Of a stretch of 10,182 nucleotides of DNA, positions 1-6,905 are shown one piece after another (position 1 is the stretch's first letter; each line of letters begins with the position of its first letter). The DNA is from Rhodospirillaceae bacterium (lineage in GTDB: Bacteria; Pseudomonadota; Alphaproteobacteria; Rhodospirillales; 2-02-FULL-58-16), in NCBI GenBank assembly GCA_030623425.1, contig JAUXMA010000029.1:1-10182 (forward strand), in the 5' to 3' direction. The notes under the pieces were generated by a model. It had not been told where the DNA came from. It saw only the letters and a list, made by a program, of their open reading frames with translations, and ran no database searches. The translations under genes were made by a program, and so were the position numbers.

Positions 1-430
1 ACGACGCCTTGCCTTCGGACGAGGTCCGTTCGACGTCGTCTTCGGGGACGGCCTTGATGGTCTCGTCGTCGACGCGCAAGGCGACGGTTTCCTCGACGCC
101 GCCGAGCCCGGCCAGGTTACGGCCGCGGCGTTCGGCGTCGTTGATCTCGAACATCAAGGTGGCGACGAGTTCGTTGCCTTTGGGAATCAGCGGGTTGTAG
201 GCCGCCAATTCACCGGCGATCTGCGCCTCGCCGCCCCGCTCGATATAAAGCATTTCGTGGACCTGATGCCACATGGTTTCGAAGCATTCGAAATAAAAGG
301 TGGCGTCGGGACCGACGGCGAGACGGCGGTTTTTCTTCAGTTCCGCCACCGCCCGCCGGCGCTCGGACCGGGCCTTGACGTATTCGTCCATCGGCATAAT
401 GTCGGCGCCGGTGATTTCGTGTTTCGCCAT
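1..430 (-). CDS. DUF3501 family protein (3' end outside window)
   Basis: The first 143 codons of a protein whose C-terminus lies beyond the left window edge. It opens with MAKHEITGADIMPMDEYV, followed by a basic stretch with RSERRRAVAELKKNRR, then FYFECFETMWHQVHEML and YNPLIPKGNELVATLMFEI. I recognise this as the DUF3501 family, usually around 190-200 residues, so roughly 50 residues are missing. No catalytic residues, membrane segment or signal peptide are visible and the biochemical role is unknown. The ATG lies only 10 bp after the stop of the iron-sulfur protein gene, with just a weak purine-rich stretch upstream, so translational coupling is likely. In this family's known gene neighbourhoods it commonly sits beside a rubrerythrin and a GlpC-like Fe-S protein, as here. 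This suggests (inference) an accessory role in the same peroxide or iron response. Family assignment is fairly sure; function is open. Confidence 0.85.
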   Translation of the reverse strand, partial: MAKHEITGADIMPMDEYVKARSERRRAVAELKKNRRLAVGPDATFYFECFETMWHQVHEMLYIERGGEAQIAGELAAYNPLIPKGNELVATLMFEINDAERRGRNLAGLGGVEETVALRVDDETIKAVPEDDVERTSSEGKAS

Positions 431-440
431 TGAAAAGTTC

Positions 441-1778
441 TCACAACCCGTAAGAACGGGCGATCAACTGTATGGGATGCTGGACTTGGCTTAGGCAGGC
501 GGCGTCGCCGTCCAGGCTTTCGATTCCCTGGACAATGTGTTCGCGGGCGAGAGGGCATTCGGAAACGACGTGGGCGGGGTTGCCTTTGGCCGCCTCGCGA
601 ATGACCGGTCCGCCCAGTTTCAGGGCCAGCTCGAAATTGTCCTTCATCACCCCCCAGGCGCCGCCATGCCCCGAACAGCGCTCGATCACGGAAACCTCGG
701 TATCGGGCAGAAGGCGCAACATCTCGGCGCCTTTCCGGCCCATGTTCTGGGCGCGGGCGTGACAAGCGATGTGAACGGCGATGCCGCCGTCCAGGGGCGA
801 GAGGCCTTCGGCAAGGCCCTCCTTGCCGGCGATGTCCATGATGTATTCGCTGGCGTCGAAGGTGGCTTGGCTCAGGCTCTTCACGTCCTCGTTGTCGGGC
901 AGGATCAACGGCCATTCGGACTTCAACATCAACGAACAAGAGGGAACCAGGGAAACGACGTCGTAGCCTTTGCCGATCCACCCCCGCATTTCCGCCGCCG
1001 TCTTGGCGGCGTTGCCGGCGACGCGGGCGATGTCGCCTTGCTCCAATTGCGGCATCCCGCAACAGGCCGGGTAGACGACCTCCGTTTCGATTCCGTTATG
1101 GGCCAGCACCGCCCGCGCCGCCTGGCCGATGTCGGGACTGTTGTAGTTGCAAAAACAGGTGGCGAAGATCACCGCCTTGCGGCCGTGGGCCGGAGCGTGG
1201 CGGTTGACCTCCAAGGGTTCGGTTCGAGCCCGTTTCCGGAAGGTCTTGGCATGATATTTGGGCAACGCCGCCTTTCGGTGAACGCCGGTCAGGGTTTCCA
1301 TGAGCGGACGGGTCAGACGGTTGGAGCGATCCGTCGCCCAGTTGACGATAGCCGGCATCGAACAGCCCAAGCGGCCATTGCGGTCGGTTTCGGCGAGTTG
1401 GCGCTTGGCGAAACCGATGCCGCCCTTTTGCGCCCCGGCGGCCCGGTGGCGCAGCATGAGATGGGGAAAATCAATGTTGAACTCATGCGGAGGCACATAA
1501 GGACACTTGGTCATGAAGCACATGTCGCAGAGTGTGCAGGCATCCACCACCGTCTTCAGGCCGGCGCTCTCGACAGCCGCCAATTCGCCGCTGGCGGTGG
1601 CGTCGATCAGATCGAACAGGCGCGGAAAACTGGCGCAAAGATTGAAGCAGCGACGGCAGCCGTGGCAAATGTCGAACACCCGGCGCAATTCGGCATCGAG
1701 CTTCCCCGTATCTAAGAAGTCCGGCTCCCGCCATGGAATCGGGTGCCGTGTGGGCGCTTCCAGGCCGCCTTCCCGCAT
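441..1778 (-). CDS. GlpC/HdrB-like (Fe-S)-binding oxidoreductase subunit, two 4Fe-4S motifs plus two CCG-type domains
   Basis: A 445-residue soluble protein. Two ferredoxin-like cluster motifs lie at C38-C41-C44-C48 ([11 protein letters not shown]) and C81-C84-C87-C92 ([13 protein letters not shown]). Two cysteine-rich domains of the heterodisulfide reductase/GlpC type follow. The first has C208, C210, CCG at 239-241 and C281. The second has C339, CSG at 368-370 in CSGHGG, and C408; the usual CCG is CSG here. Known relatives (GlpC, LutA, HdrB, GlcF) move electrons between a redox partner and quinone or a disulfide. This copy has no membrane segment and no adjacent flavin dehydrogenase. It sits 96 bp after a rubrerythrin lacking rubredoxin and 10 bp before DUF3501, so a role in feeding electrons to rubrerythrin is a reasonable inference. 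The ATG start has only a close GAGAG upstream as a ribosome site. Family is certain; partner and substrate are not. Confidence 0.9.
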   Translation of the reverse strand: MREGGLEAPTRHPIPWREPDFLDTGKLDAELRRVFDICHGCRRCFNLCASFPRLFDLIDATASGELAAVESAGLKTVVDACTLCDMCFMTKCPYVPPHEFNIDFPHLMLRHRAAGAQKGGIGFAKRQLAETDRNGRLGCSMPAIVNWATDRSNRLTRPLMETLTGVHRKAALPKYHAKTFRKRARTEPLEVNRHAPAHGRKAVIFATCFCNYNSPDIGQAARAVLAHNGIETEVVYPACCGMPQLEQGDIARVAGNAAKTAAEMRGWIGKGYDVVSLVPSCSLMLKSEWPLILPDNEDVKSLSQATFDASEYIMDIAGKEGLAEGLSPLDGGIAVHIACHARAQNMGRKGAEMLRLLPDTEVSVIERCSGHGGAWGVMKDNFELALKLGGPVIREAAKGNPAHVVSECPLAREHIVQGIESLDGDAACLSQVQHPIQLIARSYGL

Positions 1779-1815
1779 GACTCTCGGTGAAACCCCTATT
1801 CAGCCTCGAAATGGC

Positions 1816-1845
1816 GGCGGGAAACCCCGTGCAAGGTTCCCCGCC
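1816..1845 (-). other. Intergenic hairpin between rubrerythrin and Fe-S protein genes
   Basis: An 11-bp inverted repeat (arms 1816-1826 and 1835-1845, one G-U pair in the minus-strand RNA) around an 8-nt loop. In the transcript the stem is GGCGGGGAACC / GGTTTCCCGCC. It lies in the 96-bp gap between the rubrerythrin stop and the Fe-S gene start. No U-run follows on the minus strand, so it does not look like a standard intrinsic terminator. It may stabilise the rubrerythrin 3' end or partly attenuate read-through, giving unequal expression in one operon (inference). Confidence 0.55.
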
Positions 1846-1874
1846 CGCTGTTTCGCGCCATCGAAAGAATTCTT

Positions 1875-2294
1875 TCAGCTTAAGGTGTCAAGGGCTTTCT
1901 GGAACCGGCCGGCGTGGGACTTTTCGGCCTTGGCCAGGGTCTCGAACCAGTCGGCGATCTCGTCGAAACCTTCCTCGCGGGCCGATTTCGCCATGCCGGG
2001 GTACATGTCCGTGTATTCGTGGGTCTCGCCGGCAATGGCGGCCTTTAAATTGTCGTCCGTCGGACCGATGGGCAAGTCGGTCGCCGGATCGCCGATTTCT
2101 TCCAGGTATTCAAGATGACCATGGGCATGGCCGGTTTCGCCTTCGGCGGTGGAACGAAAGACGGTGGCGATGTCGTTATAACCCTCGATGTCGGCCTTCT
2201 GAGCAAAATAGAGATAACGGCGGTTGGCTTGCGACTCGCCAGCGAACGCGGCTTTCAGGTTCCCTTCCGTTTTCGATCCTTTTAACGCGGCCAT
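1875..2294 (-). CDS. Rubrerythrin-family diiron protein, no rubredoxin domain
   Basis: A 139-residue four-helix-bundle ferritin-like protein. Diiron ligand candidates match the classical rubrerythrin pattern: E20 (AGES), E53 and H56 (GETGH), E90 and E93 (AGETHEY), E124 and H127 (AEKSH). The C-terminal rubredoxin domain of classical rubrerythrin (about 190 residues in total) is absent, and the protein contains no cysteine. It is therefore a short rubrerythrin of the sulerythrin/erythrin kind. Rubrerythrins reduce hydrogen peroxide to water at the diiron site using electrons from a rubredoxin or equivalent donor; here an outside donor is needed, and the downstream Fe-S protein is the obvious candidate (inference). 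The start is clear: GGGAG on the minus strand lies 6 nt before the ATG. Just upstream lie Irr and an AT-rich promoter region, suggesting iron or peroxide control. Family assignment is firm; the physiological substrate is inferred. Confidence 0.93.
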   Translation of the reverse strand: MAALKGSKTEGNLKAAFAGESQANRRYLYFAQKADIEGYNDIATVFRSTAEGETGHAHGHLEYLEEIGDPATDLPIGPTDDNLKAAIAGETHEYTDMYPGMAKSAREEGFDEIADWFETLAKAEKSHAGRFQKALDTLS

Positions 2295-2450
2295 GTTTCT
2301 CTCCCTTGGATTTTAGTGAATGAATTTAGAATTGAACGAGTTTCGCCGGAACGGCGGCAAAGCCATCAATAGCCATGTGTGGGAAAATGAGTCAACCTGT
2401 TCTTTTGAACAATTATAAATTAGGTCATATTACTTTGATTTATCATATTA
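2295..2450 (-). promoter_or_regulatory. Promoter/operator region upstream of the rubrerythrin operon
   Basis: A 156-bp AT-rich gap between irr and the rubrerythrin gene. On the minus strand there is a plausible -35 TTGACT (2390-2395) and, 18 nt on, a weak -10 TATTGA (2366-2371). An exact iron-control-element half-site TTTAGAA (plus strand 2325-2331) sits downstream of these, inside the expected leader. Overlapping the upstream side of the -35 is TTATAATTGTTCAAA (2404-2418), which matches 11 of 14 defined positions of the PerR box consensus. A small perfect inverted repeat TGTTC-4-GAACA (2398-2411) overlaps it. Element positions are seen; their use by Irr or another Fur-family protein is inferred. 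Confidence 0.5.
2325..2331 (+). promoter_or_regulatory. Irr iron-control-element (ICE) half-site upstream of rubrerythrin
   Basis: TTTAGAA, in the context AATTTAGAATTGAAC. This is the known half-site of the ICE bound by Irr in alphaproteobacteria. A perfect mirrored half (TTCTAAA at the usual spacing) is not present, so it is at best an imperfect ICE. The same AATTTAGAA string recurs upstream of irr. Confidence 0.4.
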
Positions 2451-2873
2451 TTATGGAGATTCATCATCAATCCTGACGACCACGTCGACGCGATTCACGG
2501 CCTTTCCCGCCGGCGGTTTGGGCAATTTGACGAAGACGATTTCCTCGCATGGAATGTCTTCAATGCCGCCCGATCCTTCGAAAAAAAAGTGGTGATGATC
2601 ACGGGTATTGGTGTCGAAGTAAGAGCGGGCGGCATCGACCACGATCTCCCTGAGCAGACCACAGGCGGTGAACTGATGCAGGGTATTGTAAACCGTCGCA
2701 AGCGAGACGCGGATGGACGCGCCCGACGCCTCGGCATGGAGTTGTTCGGCGGTGACGTGACGGTCCTTGCCTTCGAACAGCAGCCTGGAAAGAGCCAAGC
2801 GTTGGCGTGTCGGACGCAAGCCCGCCGCCCGCAACCGTTCGAGCGAATGACTTTGGTATCTCGTTTTCCTCAT
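2451..2873 (-). CDS. irr: Irr: heme-responsive Fur-family iron regulator
   Basis: A 140-residue Fur-superfamily transcription regulator. The N-terminal winged helix includes LRPTRQRLALSRLLF and the recognition-helix stretch VSLATVYNTLHQF (about residues 56-68). The dimerisation domain holds DHHHFFFEG with HHH at 93-95, the heme-binding motif typical of Irr, and ends in VNRVDVVVRIDDES. The C-terminal CxxC zinc site of true Fur/PerR is missing, also typical of Irr. Irr is active under iron limitation, when it represses iron-using genes and activates uptake genes by binding ICE sites, and it is inactivated or degraded when heme is available. The N-terminal Cys-Pro heme regulatory motif of Bradyrhizobium Irr is absent. 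The start chosen is the ATG at 2873: it has GAGGA 5 nt upstream, whereas the in-frame TTG seven codons earlier has no good site. The flanking gaps carry ICE-like half-sites. Confidence 0.88.
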   Translation of the reverse strand: MRKTRYQSHSLERLRAAGLRPTRQRLALSRLLFEGKDRHVTAEQLHAEASGASIRVSLATVYNTLHQFTACGLLREIVVDAARSYFDTNTRDHHHFFFEGSGGIEDIPCEEIVFVKLPKPPAGKAVNRVDVVVRIDDESP

Positions 2874-3071
2874 ACCATTCCTCGTGTTGGCCAATCTTAA
2901 ATATTTGGCGCCCGACAGGCAATTTAGAACAATACCATAAAGTCATGATTTTTTTCGCAAATATTGTCTTTCCCGATTCCGTCCGGACGTTCCCGAGCGG
3001 CGATGCCGTTCACCGGAAACAGCCAAGACATCGGCCGTAAAATCGCGCTTTCATGAATTGGCGGAGAGCGT
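2874..3071 (-). promoter_or_regulatory. irr upstream region with ICE-like half-site
   Basis: A 198-bp gap between the flavoprotein stop and irr, AT-rich on the irr side. It contains AATTTAGAAC (plus strand 2921-2930), including the exact ICE half-site TTTAGAA, about 50-56 nt upstream of the irr ATG, so Irr autoregulation is plausible. A possible minus-strand -35 TTGCGA followed 17 nt later by TGGTAT is too weak to call firmly. A 10-bp palindrome CGTCCGGACG occurs near 2979-2988. I see no convincing intrinsic terminator for the upstream flavoprotein gene. The irr Shine-Dalgarno GAGGA is at 2879-2883. Confidence 0.45.
2923..2929 (+). promoter_or_regulatory. Irr iron-control-element (ICE) half-site upstream of irr
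   Basis: TTTAGAA within AATTTAGAACAATACC. It is an exact match to the ICE half-site but lacks a clean mirrored half. It shares the string AATTTAGAA with the rubrerythrin upstream region. Autoregulation by Irr is inferred. Confidence 0.4.
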
Positions 3072-4469
3072 TCAATCTCCGGTTTGAAGCCGGTCGACCA
3101 GTTGCTGAACCGAGGGGATGAAACCGTTATCGTAAAACGGATCGGTGGCGAACTTATAGGCGTTGTGGCCGGAAAACATAAGGTTGTCCTCCAGCTCTCC
3201 GTCATGGGCGATGGACTGCAGGGTCTTTTGGATGCAGAACGACCGGGGATCCGCTTTCTTGCCGGTAGAGCCGTGTTCGTTTTGGGCCCAAATGCTGAAA
3301 TTGCAGGAAGACAAAAAGCCCATGCAATCTCGCTGATCGGTAAGGATTTCCGCGGATTTTTCCGGGGTCACAAAAATGAGGGTGGATTCGGGGGTTTTCA
3401 TGGCCTCGGTGAATCCTTTGGCGGTCCAATCGTCGGCGCGGGCCTTGTCGTCGGGCGTGAGATAGGCCAGCCGGCCACGGGCGCCGACGGGCAGCGCGGC
3501 GATGTGTTCGTTCGTCGGCTGCCGGGAAAAGCGCACTTGGCGTTTGTTCCGTTCCATCAGTTCAGCAAGGAATCTGTTGCTGACCGCCGACGAATAGAAA
3601 CCGGTGGGGCTGAACCGGTTGAGAAGCACGTCTCCTTCCTTCAGGGAGAGGAGTTTTTTCTTCCACTTTTCCGAAACCGGACTTTCCTGGGTGAGGATTG
3701 TCCGCGTCCCGAACTGGAAAGCGATGGGCCCCAGTTCCTTGTTGCCGATCCAATCCTGCCAGTCCCGCAAAAACCATAAGCCGCCGGCCATGAAGATGGG
3801 CGTCTCGCCGAGACCGGTTTCCCGCATGACGGCGCGCAGGTCGCGGACCCGGGAAAAAGGATCCTGGGGAGAGTCGGGGGTTTCGTAATTGCTAAGCCCG
3901 TTGTGTCCGCCGGCCAGCCAGGGATCCTCGTAGACCACCCCTCCGAGCCAGTCGGCATATTTGTGATAGGCGCGCTTCCAAAGCACGTTGAAGGCGCGCG
4001 CCGATGAAATGATGGGGTAATAATAGACTTTGTACCTGCTGGTGATTTCGGCCAGCCGGAAGGGCATGCCGGCGCCGCAAACAATGCCGTGAACCAAACC
4101 CTTGGCCCCTTCCAGGATGGCTTGCAGGATGCTGGCGGTGCCGCCGGCTTCCCATAGAAAGTTCAGAAGCAAAGGGCCTTTGCCGCCGGATGTTTCATGG
4201 GCGATTTGGGCCTGGGCAATGCCGCCCCGGATGGCGTAGGCGATCAGTTCCTCCTGGCGTTTGCGCCGCGTCTTGCCATGATACACCTGCTTGATCGGGT
4301 CTCCTTGCCGGTTATAGGAATCGGCGTTGATGGCGGAAGCCGTGCCGACAGCTCCGGCCGCCACCCATGCGCCGGCGCTCTCGCCGTTGGAAACCGAGAT
4401 GCCTTTGCCGCCTTCGACCAGGGGCAGGACTTCGCGCCCCGATATGACCATGGGTTCAAGAGGCTTCAC
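3072..4469 (-). CDS. Nitronate monooxygenase / 2-nitropropane dioxygenase-like FMN protein with C-terminal extension
   Basis: A 465-residue protein with a TIM-barrel flavin fold of the NMO/FabK/PfaD group. Phosphate- and flavin-binding motifs are visible as GLVHGIVCGAGMPF (124-137), WLAGGHNG (184-191), MAGGLW (227-232) and FQFGTR (251-256). Relatives oxidise alkyl nitronates or act as NAD(P)H-dependent flavin oxidoreductases or enoyl reductases. The substrate here cannot be read from sequence. The core family is about 320-380 residues. Here roughly 150 further residues follow the barrel, including CMGFLSSCNFSIWAQNEHG (382-400) with C382, C389 and later C412, and ending with a conserved-looking MFSGHNAYKFATDPFYDNGF. 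The start is GTG, chosen because GAGGA lies 9 nt upstream; an in-frame ATG at codon 7 would be too far from it. It follows pnp by 128 bp in the same direction but need not share its transcript. Family is likely; the precise function is unknown. Confidence 0.82.
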   Translation of the reverse strand: MKPLEPMVISGREVLPLVEGGKGISVSNGESAGAWVAAGAVGTASAINADSYNRQGDPIKQVYHGKTRRKRQEELIAYAIRGGIAQAQIAHETSGGKGPLLLNFLWEAGGTASILQAILEGAKGLVHGIVCGAGMPFRLAEITSRYKVYYYPIISSARAFNVLWKRAYHKYADWLGGVVYEDPWLAGGHNGLSNYETPDSPQDPFSRVRDLRAVMRETGLGETPIFMAGGLWFLRDWQDWIGNKELGPIAFQFGTRTILTQESPVSEKWKKKLLSLKEGDVLLNRFSPTGFYSSAVSNRFLAELMERNKRQVRFSRQPTNEHIAALPVGARGRLAYLTPDDKARADDWTAKGFTEAMKTPESTLIFVTPEKSAEILTDQRDCMGFLSSCNFSIWAQNEHGSTGKKADPRSFCIQKTLQSIAHDGELEDNLMFSGHNAYKFATDPFYDNGFIPSVQQLVDRLQTGD

Positions 4470-4481
4470 AAGAACAGGTCC

Positions 4482-4580
4482 TCATGATGTTTTGTGCCAG
4501 TCGTTGCCCGATCCGATCAGGGGATTCCGGCGGCGCATGGCGATTTTCATAACAAGCATTTGGCCACGCTTCCCCGCCAT
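4482..4580 (-). CDS. Possible 32-residue leader peptide between pnp and the flavoprotein gene (tentative)
   Basis: A short open frame running from an ATG preceded by GGGGGTGAA to a TGA that overlaps the Shine-Dalgarno GAGGA of the downstream flavoprotein gene. The predicted product starts MAGKRGQMLVMKIAMRRR and ends GSGNDWHKTS; it is strongly basic in the middle, with no domain I recognise. The stop/SD overlap is the arrangement expected for translational coupling. A frame of this length can easily occur by chance, and several internal ATGs make the start uncertain. Confidence 0.2.
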   Translation of the reverse strand: MAGKRGQMLVMKIAMRRRNPLIGSGNDWHKTS

Positions 4581-4597
4581 TTCACCCCCAGCCAGGA

Positions 4598-6733
4598 TCA
4601 TCGCGACGCCTGGCCCGAAATATCATCGCCGGTGTTTTGATCGACCGCCTTCATCGACAGCTTGACTTTGCCCCGATCATCGATGCCGATCAGCTTGACT
4701 TTCACCATATCGCCGACGTTGACGATGTCGGTGGTTTTATTGACCCGCCTGGGCGCCAGTTCGCTGATGTGAACGAGACCGTCCTTGCTGCCCAAGAAGT
4801 TGACGAAAGCCCCGAAATCAACGGTTTTCACCACCTTGCCTGTATAGAACGCTCCGATCTCTGGCTCGGCGGTGATGCTCTTGATCCAATCGACGGCGGC
4901 CTGGGCGGCTTTCTCGTCGACCGCCGCGACCGTCACCGTGCCGTCGTCATCAACATCCACTTTGGCGCCGGTGGTATCGCAGATTTCGCGGATCACCTTG
5001 CCGCCCGGGCCGATAATCTCGCGGATTTTATCCCGGTTGATGGTGATCACGGTGATCCGTGGGGCATTCTCGCTGACGCTGTCGCGGGCGCGGCCAAGAG
5101 ACTTGGCCATCTCGCCCAGGATGTGCATACGTCCTTCGCGGGCCTGCGTCAGGGCTTCCCTCATGATGTCCTCGGTGATCGAGGTGATCTTGATGTCCAT
5201 CTGCAGGGATGTGATGCCCTGCTCGGTGCCCGCCACCTTGAAGTCCATGTCGCCCAGGTGATCCTCGTCGCCGAGAATATCGGAAAGCACGGCGACGCCG
5301 TCGTCTTCCTTGATCAAACCCATGGCAATGCCGGCCACCGGGCGCTTCAACGGGACGCCCGCGTCCATCAACGCCAGCGATGCGCCGCAGACGGTTGCCA
5401 TGGAGGACGAACCGTTGGATTCGGTGATCTCCGAAACCACCCGGATGGTGTAAGGGAAATCCTCCTTTTTTGGCAGCATGGGATGAATGGCCCGCCAGGC
5501 CAGCTTGCCGTGGCCGATCTCGCGGCGGCCGGTAAAACCGAAACGGCCGGCTTCGCCAACGGAATAGGGCGGAAAATTGTAGTGCAGCAGGAAATGCTCG
5601 TAGTAGTCGCCGTCGAGGGCGTCGATACGCTGCTCGTCATGCCCGGTTCCGAGGGTCGTGACGACGATCGCCTGTGTCTCGCCGCGGGTAAAAAGGGCGC
5701 TGCCGTGGGAGCGCGGAAGCAGCCCCACTTCGACGGCAATGGGGCGGACGGCGCGGGTGTCGCGACCGTCGATACGCCGTCCGGTGTGGAGAATATTGCG
5801 GCGGACGATGCCCTTCGCCAAATCCTCGAAGACGTCCCCAAGGATCTCCGCCAGCAACTCCTGATCGATGGATTCGTCGGCATTCAATTCCGCCGTCGTT
5901 TGCTTCTTGACGGCGGCCACCTTGTCGAGGCGGGTTATTTTGTCGCTTTCGGCGTAGGCCTCGCGCAGGCCGGCCCCGGCCATCGCGGCAACCCGTTCGG
6001 CGATTTCCTCCTTGCCGGCGGGCGGCGGGGATCGCTCCCAGGGATCCTTGGCGCAGGCTTCCGCCAGTTCGATGAGGGCCTCGATGACCGGCTGGAAGGC
6101 CTTATGGCCAAACATCACCGCATCCAGCATGACTTCTTCCGAAAGCTCTTTGGCTTCCGATTCGACCATCAGCACGCCTTCGTGGGTTCCGGCGACCACG
6201 ATGTCGAGCTCGCTCGCCGACAACTCGTCGGGTTTCGGGTTGAGCACGTACTCGCCGGCGATATAGCCGACACGGCATCCGCCGATGGGCCCCATGAACG
6301 GCAACCCCGAAAGAGTCAGCGCCGCCGACGAGCCGATCATGGCGACGATATCCGGGTTGTTCTCCATGTCATGGGAGAGAACCGTGCAAATGATCTGGGT
6401 TTCATTTTTGTAGCCATTGGCGAAAAGGGGGCGGATCGGCCGGTCGATCAGGCGCGAGGTGAGCGTTTCCTTTTCGCTGGGCCGGGCTTCGCGCTTGAAA
6501 AAGCCACCGGGGATTTTGCCGGCGGCAAAGGTCTTCTCCTGGTAATGCACGGAAAGGGGGAAAAAATCGATCCCGTGGCGAGGGACCTTCTCACCGACGA
6601 CCGTGCACAACACCTTGGTTTCACCGTAAGTTGCCATGACGGAGCCGTCGGCTTGGCGGCCGATCTTGCCGCTCTCCAGGACGAGGCGACGGCCGCCCCA
6701 TTCGATTTCTTTTCTGAATTCTTTAAACATCAT
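4598..6733 (-). CDS. pnp: Polyribonucleotide nucleotidyltransferase (PNPase)
   Basis: A 711-residue, complete 3'-to-5' phosphorolytic exoribonuclease, a trimeric degradosome enzyme that degrades and processes mRNA and sRNA. Two RNase PH-like domains are present. The second holds [20 protein letters not shown] (341-360), [11 protein letters not shown] (384-394), TESNGSSSM (437-445) and [13 protein letters not shown] with catalytic Asp candidates D489 and D495, equivalent to E. coli D486/D492. An all-helical linker lies around 225-310. The KH domain has GPGG at 575-578, and an S1 domain spans about 627-697 ([21 protein letters not shown]). Length and motif order are normal for the family. Tandem ATGs stand at 6733 and 6730; GGAAG lies 8 nt before the first, so either could be used. 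It follows rpsO as in most proteobacteria, with an unusually structured 276-bp gap upstream that may control it after transcription. Confidence 0.98.
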   Translation of the reverse strand: MMFKEFRKEIEWGGRRLVLESGKIGRQADGSVMATYGETKVLCTVVGEKVPRHGIDFFPLSVHYQEKTFAAGKIPGGFFKREARPSEKETLTSRLIDRPIRPLFANGYKNETQIICTVLSHDMENNPDIVAMIGSSAALTLSGLPFMGPIGGCRVGYIAGEYVLNPKPDELSASELDIVVAGTHEGVLMVESEAKELSEEVMLDAVMFGHKAFQPVIEALIELAEACAKDPWERSPPPAGKEEIAERVAAMAGAGLREAYAESDKITRLDKVAAVKKQTTAELNADESIDQELLAEILGDVFEDLAKGIVRRNILHTGRRIDGRDTRAVRPIAVEVGLLPRSHGSALFTRGETQAIVVTTLGTGHDEQRIDALDGDYYEHFLLHYNFPPYSVGEAGRFGFTGRREIGHGKLAWRAIHPMLPKKEDFPYTIRVVSEITESNGSSSMATVCGASLALMDAGVPLKRPVAGIAMGLIKEDDGVAVLSDILGDEDHLGDMDFKVAGTEQGITSLQMDIKITSITEDIMREALTQAREGRMHILGEMAKSLGRARDSVSENAPRITVITINRDKIREIIGPGGKVIREICDTTGAKVDVDDDGTVTVAAVDEKAAQAAVDWIKSITAEPEIGAFYTGKVVKTVDFGAFVNFLGSKDGLVHISELAPRRVNKTTDIVNVGDMVKVKLIGIDDRGKVKLSMKAVDQNTGDDISGQASR

Positions 6734-6861
6734 CTATCTCGCTTCCAGCGTACCGACGTAGACTTCCGGACCGGTTTCCCCTGCCTCCAGCCACCGGATG
6801 CGCCATCGGCTGTCCCGGAAAAGGCTTCCACCACAATGGCGGCGGGCTCTAAAGCATTTCA

Positions 6862-6890
6862 GGATTGATCGCGCTCTAAGCGATCAATCC
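6862..6890. repeat. Perfect 11-bp inverted repeat (hairpin) in rpsO-pnp gap
   Basis: Arms GGATTGATCGC (6862-6872) and GCGATCAATCC (6880-6890) are perfectly complementary around a 7-nt loop. No T-run follows in either direction. The GCGCTCT at 6871-6877, at the end of the arm and into the loop, is complementary to AGAGCGC at 6955-6961, so alternative pairing with the large hairpin is possible. It may be part of a composite palindromic repeat. Confidence 0.7.
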
Positions 6891-6905
6891 GCATTCAAAC
6901 GCCAC

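Noticed and set aside
337..1062. A 241-codon minus-strand frame overlapping the Fe-S gene and DUF3501
   Set aside because: Arg/Pro-rich out-of-frame translation across two real genes; no domain.
537..1715. A 392-codon plus-strand open frame opposite the Fe-S protein gene
   Set aside because: The minus-strand frame has clear 4Fe-4S and CCG motifs; the plus frame has none and reflects codon bias on the opposite strand.
2871..2894. TTG start for irr, adding seven residues
   Set aside because: The ATG at 2873 has GAGGA at 5-nt spacing; the TTG has no comparable ribosome site.
2979..2988. 10-bp palindrome CGTCCGGACG as an operator or terminator
   Set aside because: Too short, GC-rich, no flanking symmetry and no T-run; likely chance.
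6734..6850. Short minus-strand frame running from about the GTG at 6837 to a TGA overlapping the pnp ATG
   Set aside because: The overlap with pnp looked like coupling, but there is no convincing SD and no recognised protein; it may be part of a repeat element.
4637..6868. A 743-codon plus-strand open frame opposite pnp
   Set aside because: It is an antisense shadow of a fully recognisable pnp in GC-rich sequence, with His/Asp/Gly/Ala-rich low-meaning translation and no domain signature.
6862..6890. Intrinsic terminator for rpsO
   Set aside because: Strong stem but no T-run on the transcribed strand; the same applies to 6956-7001.
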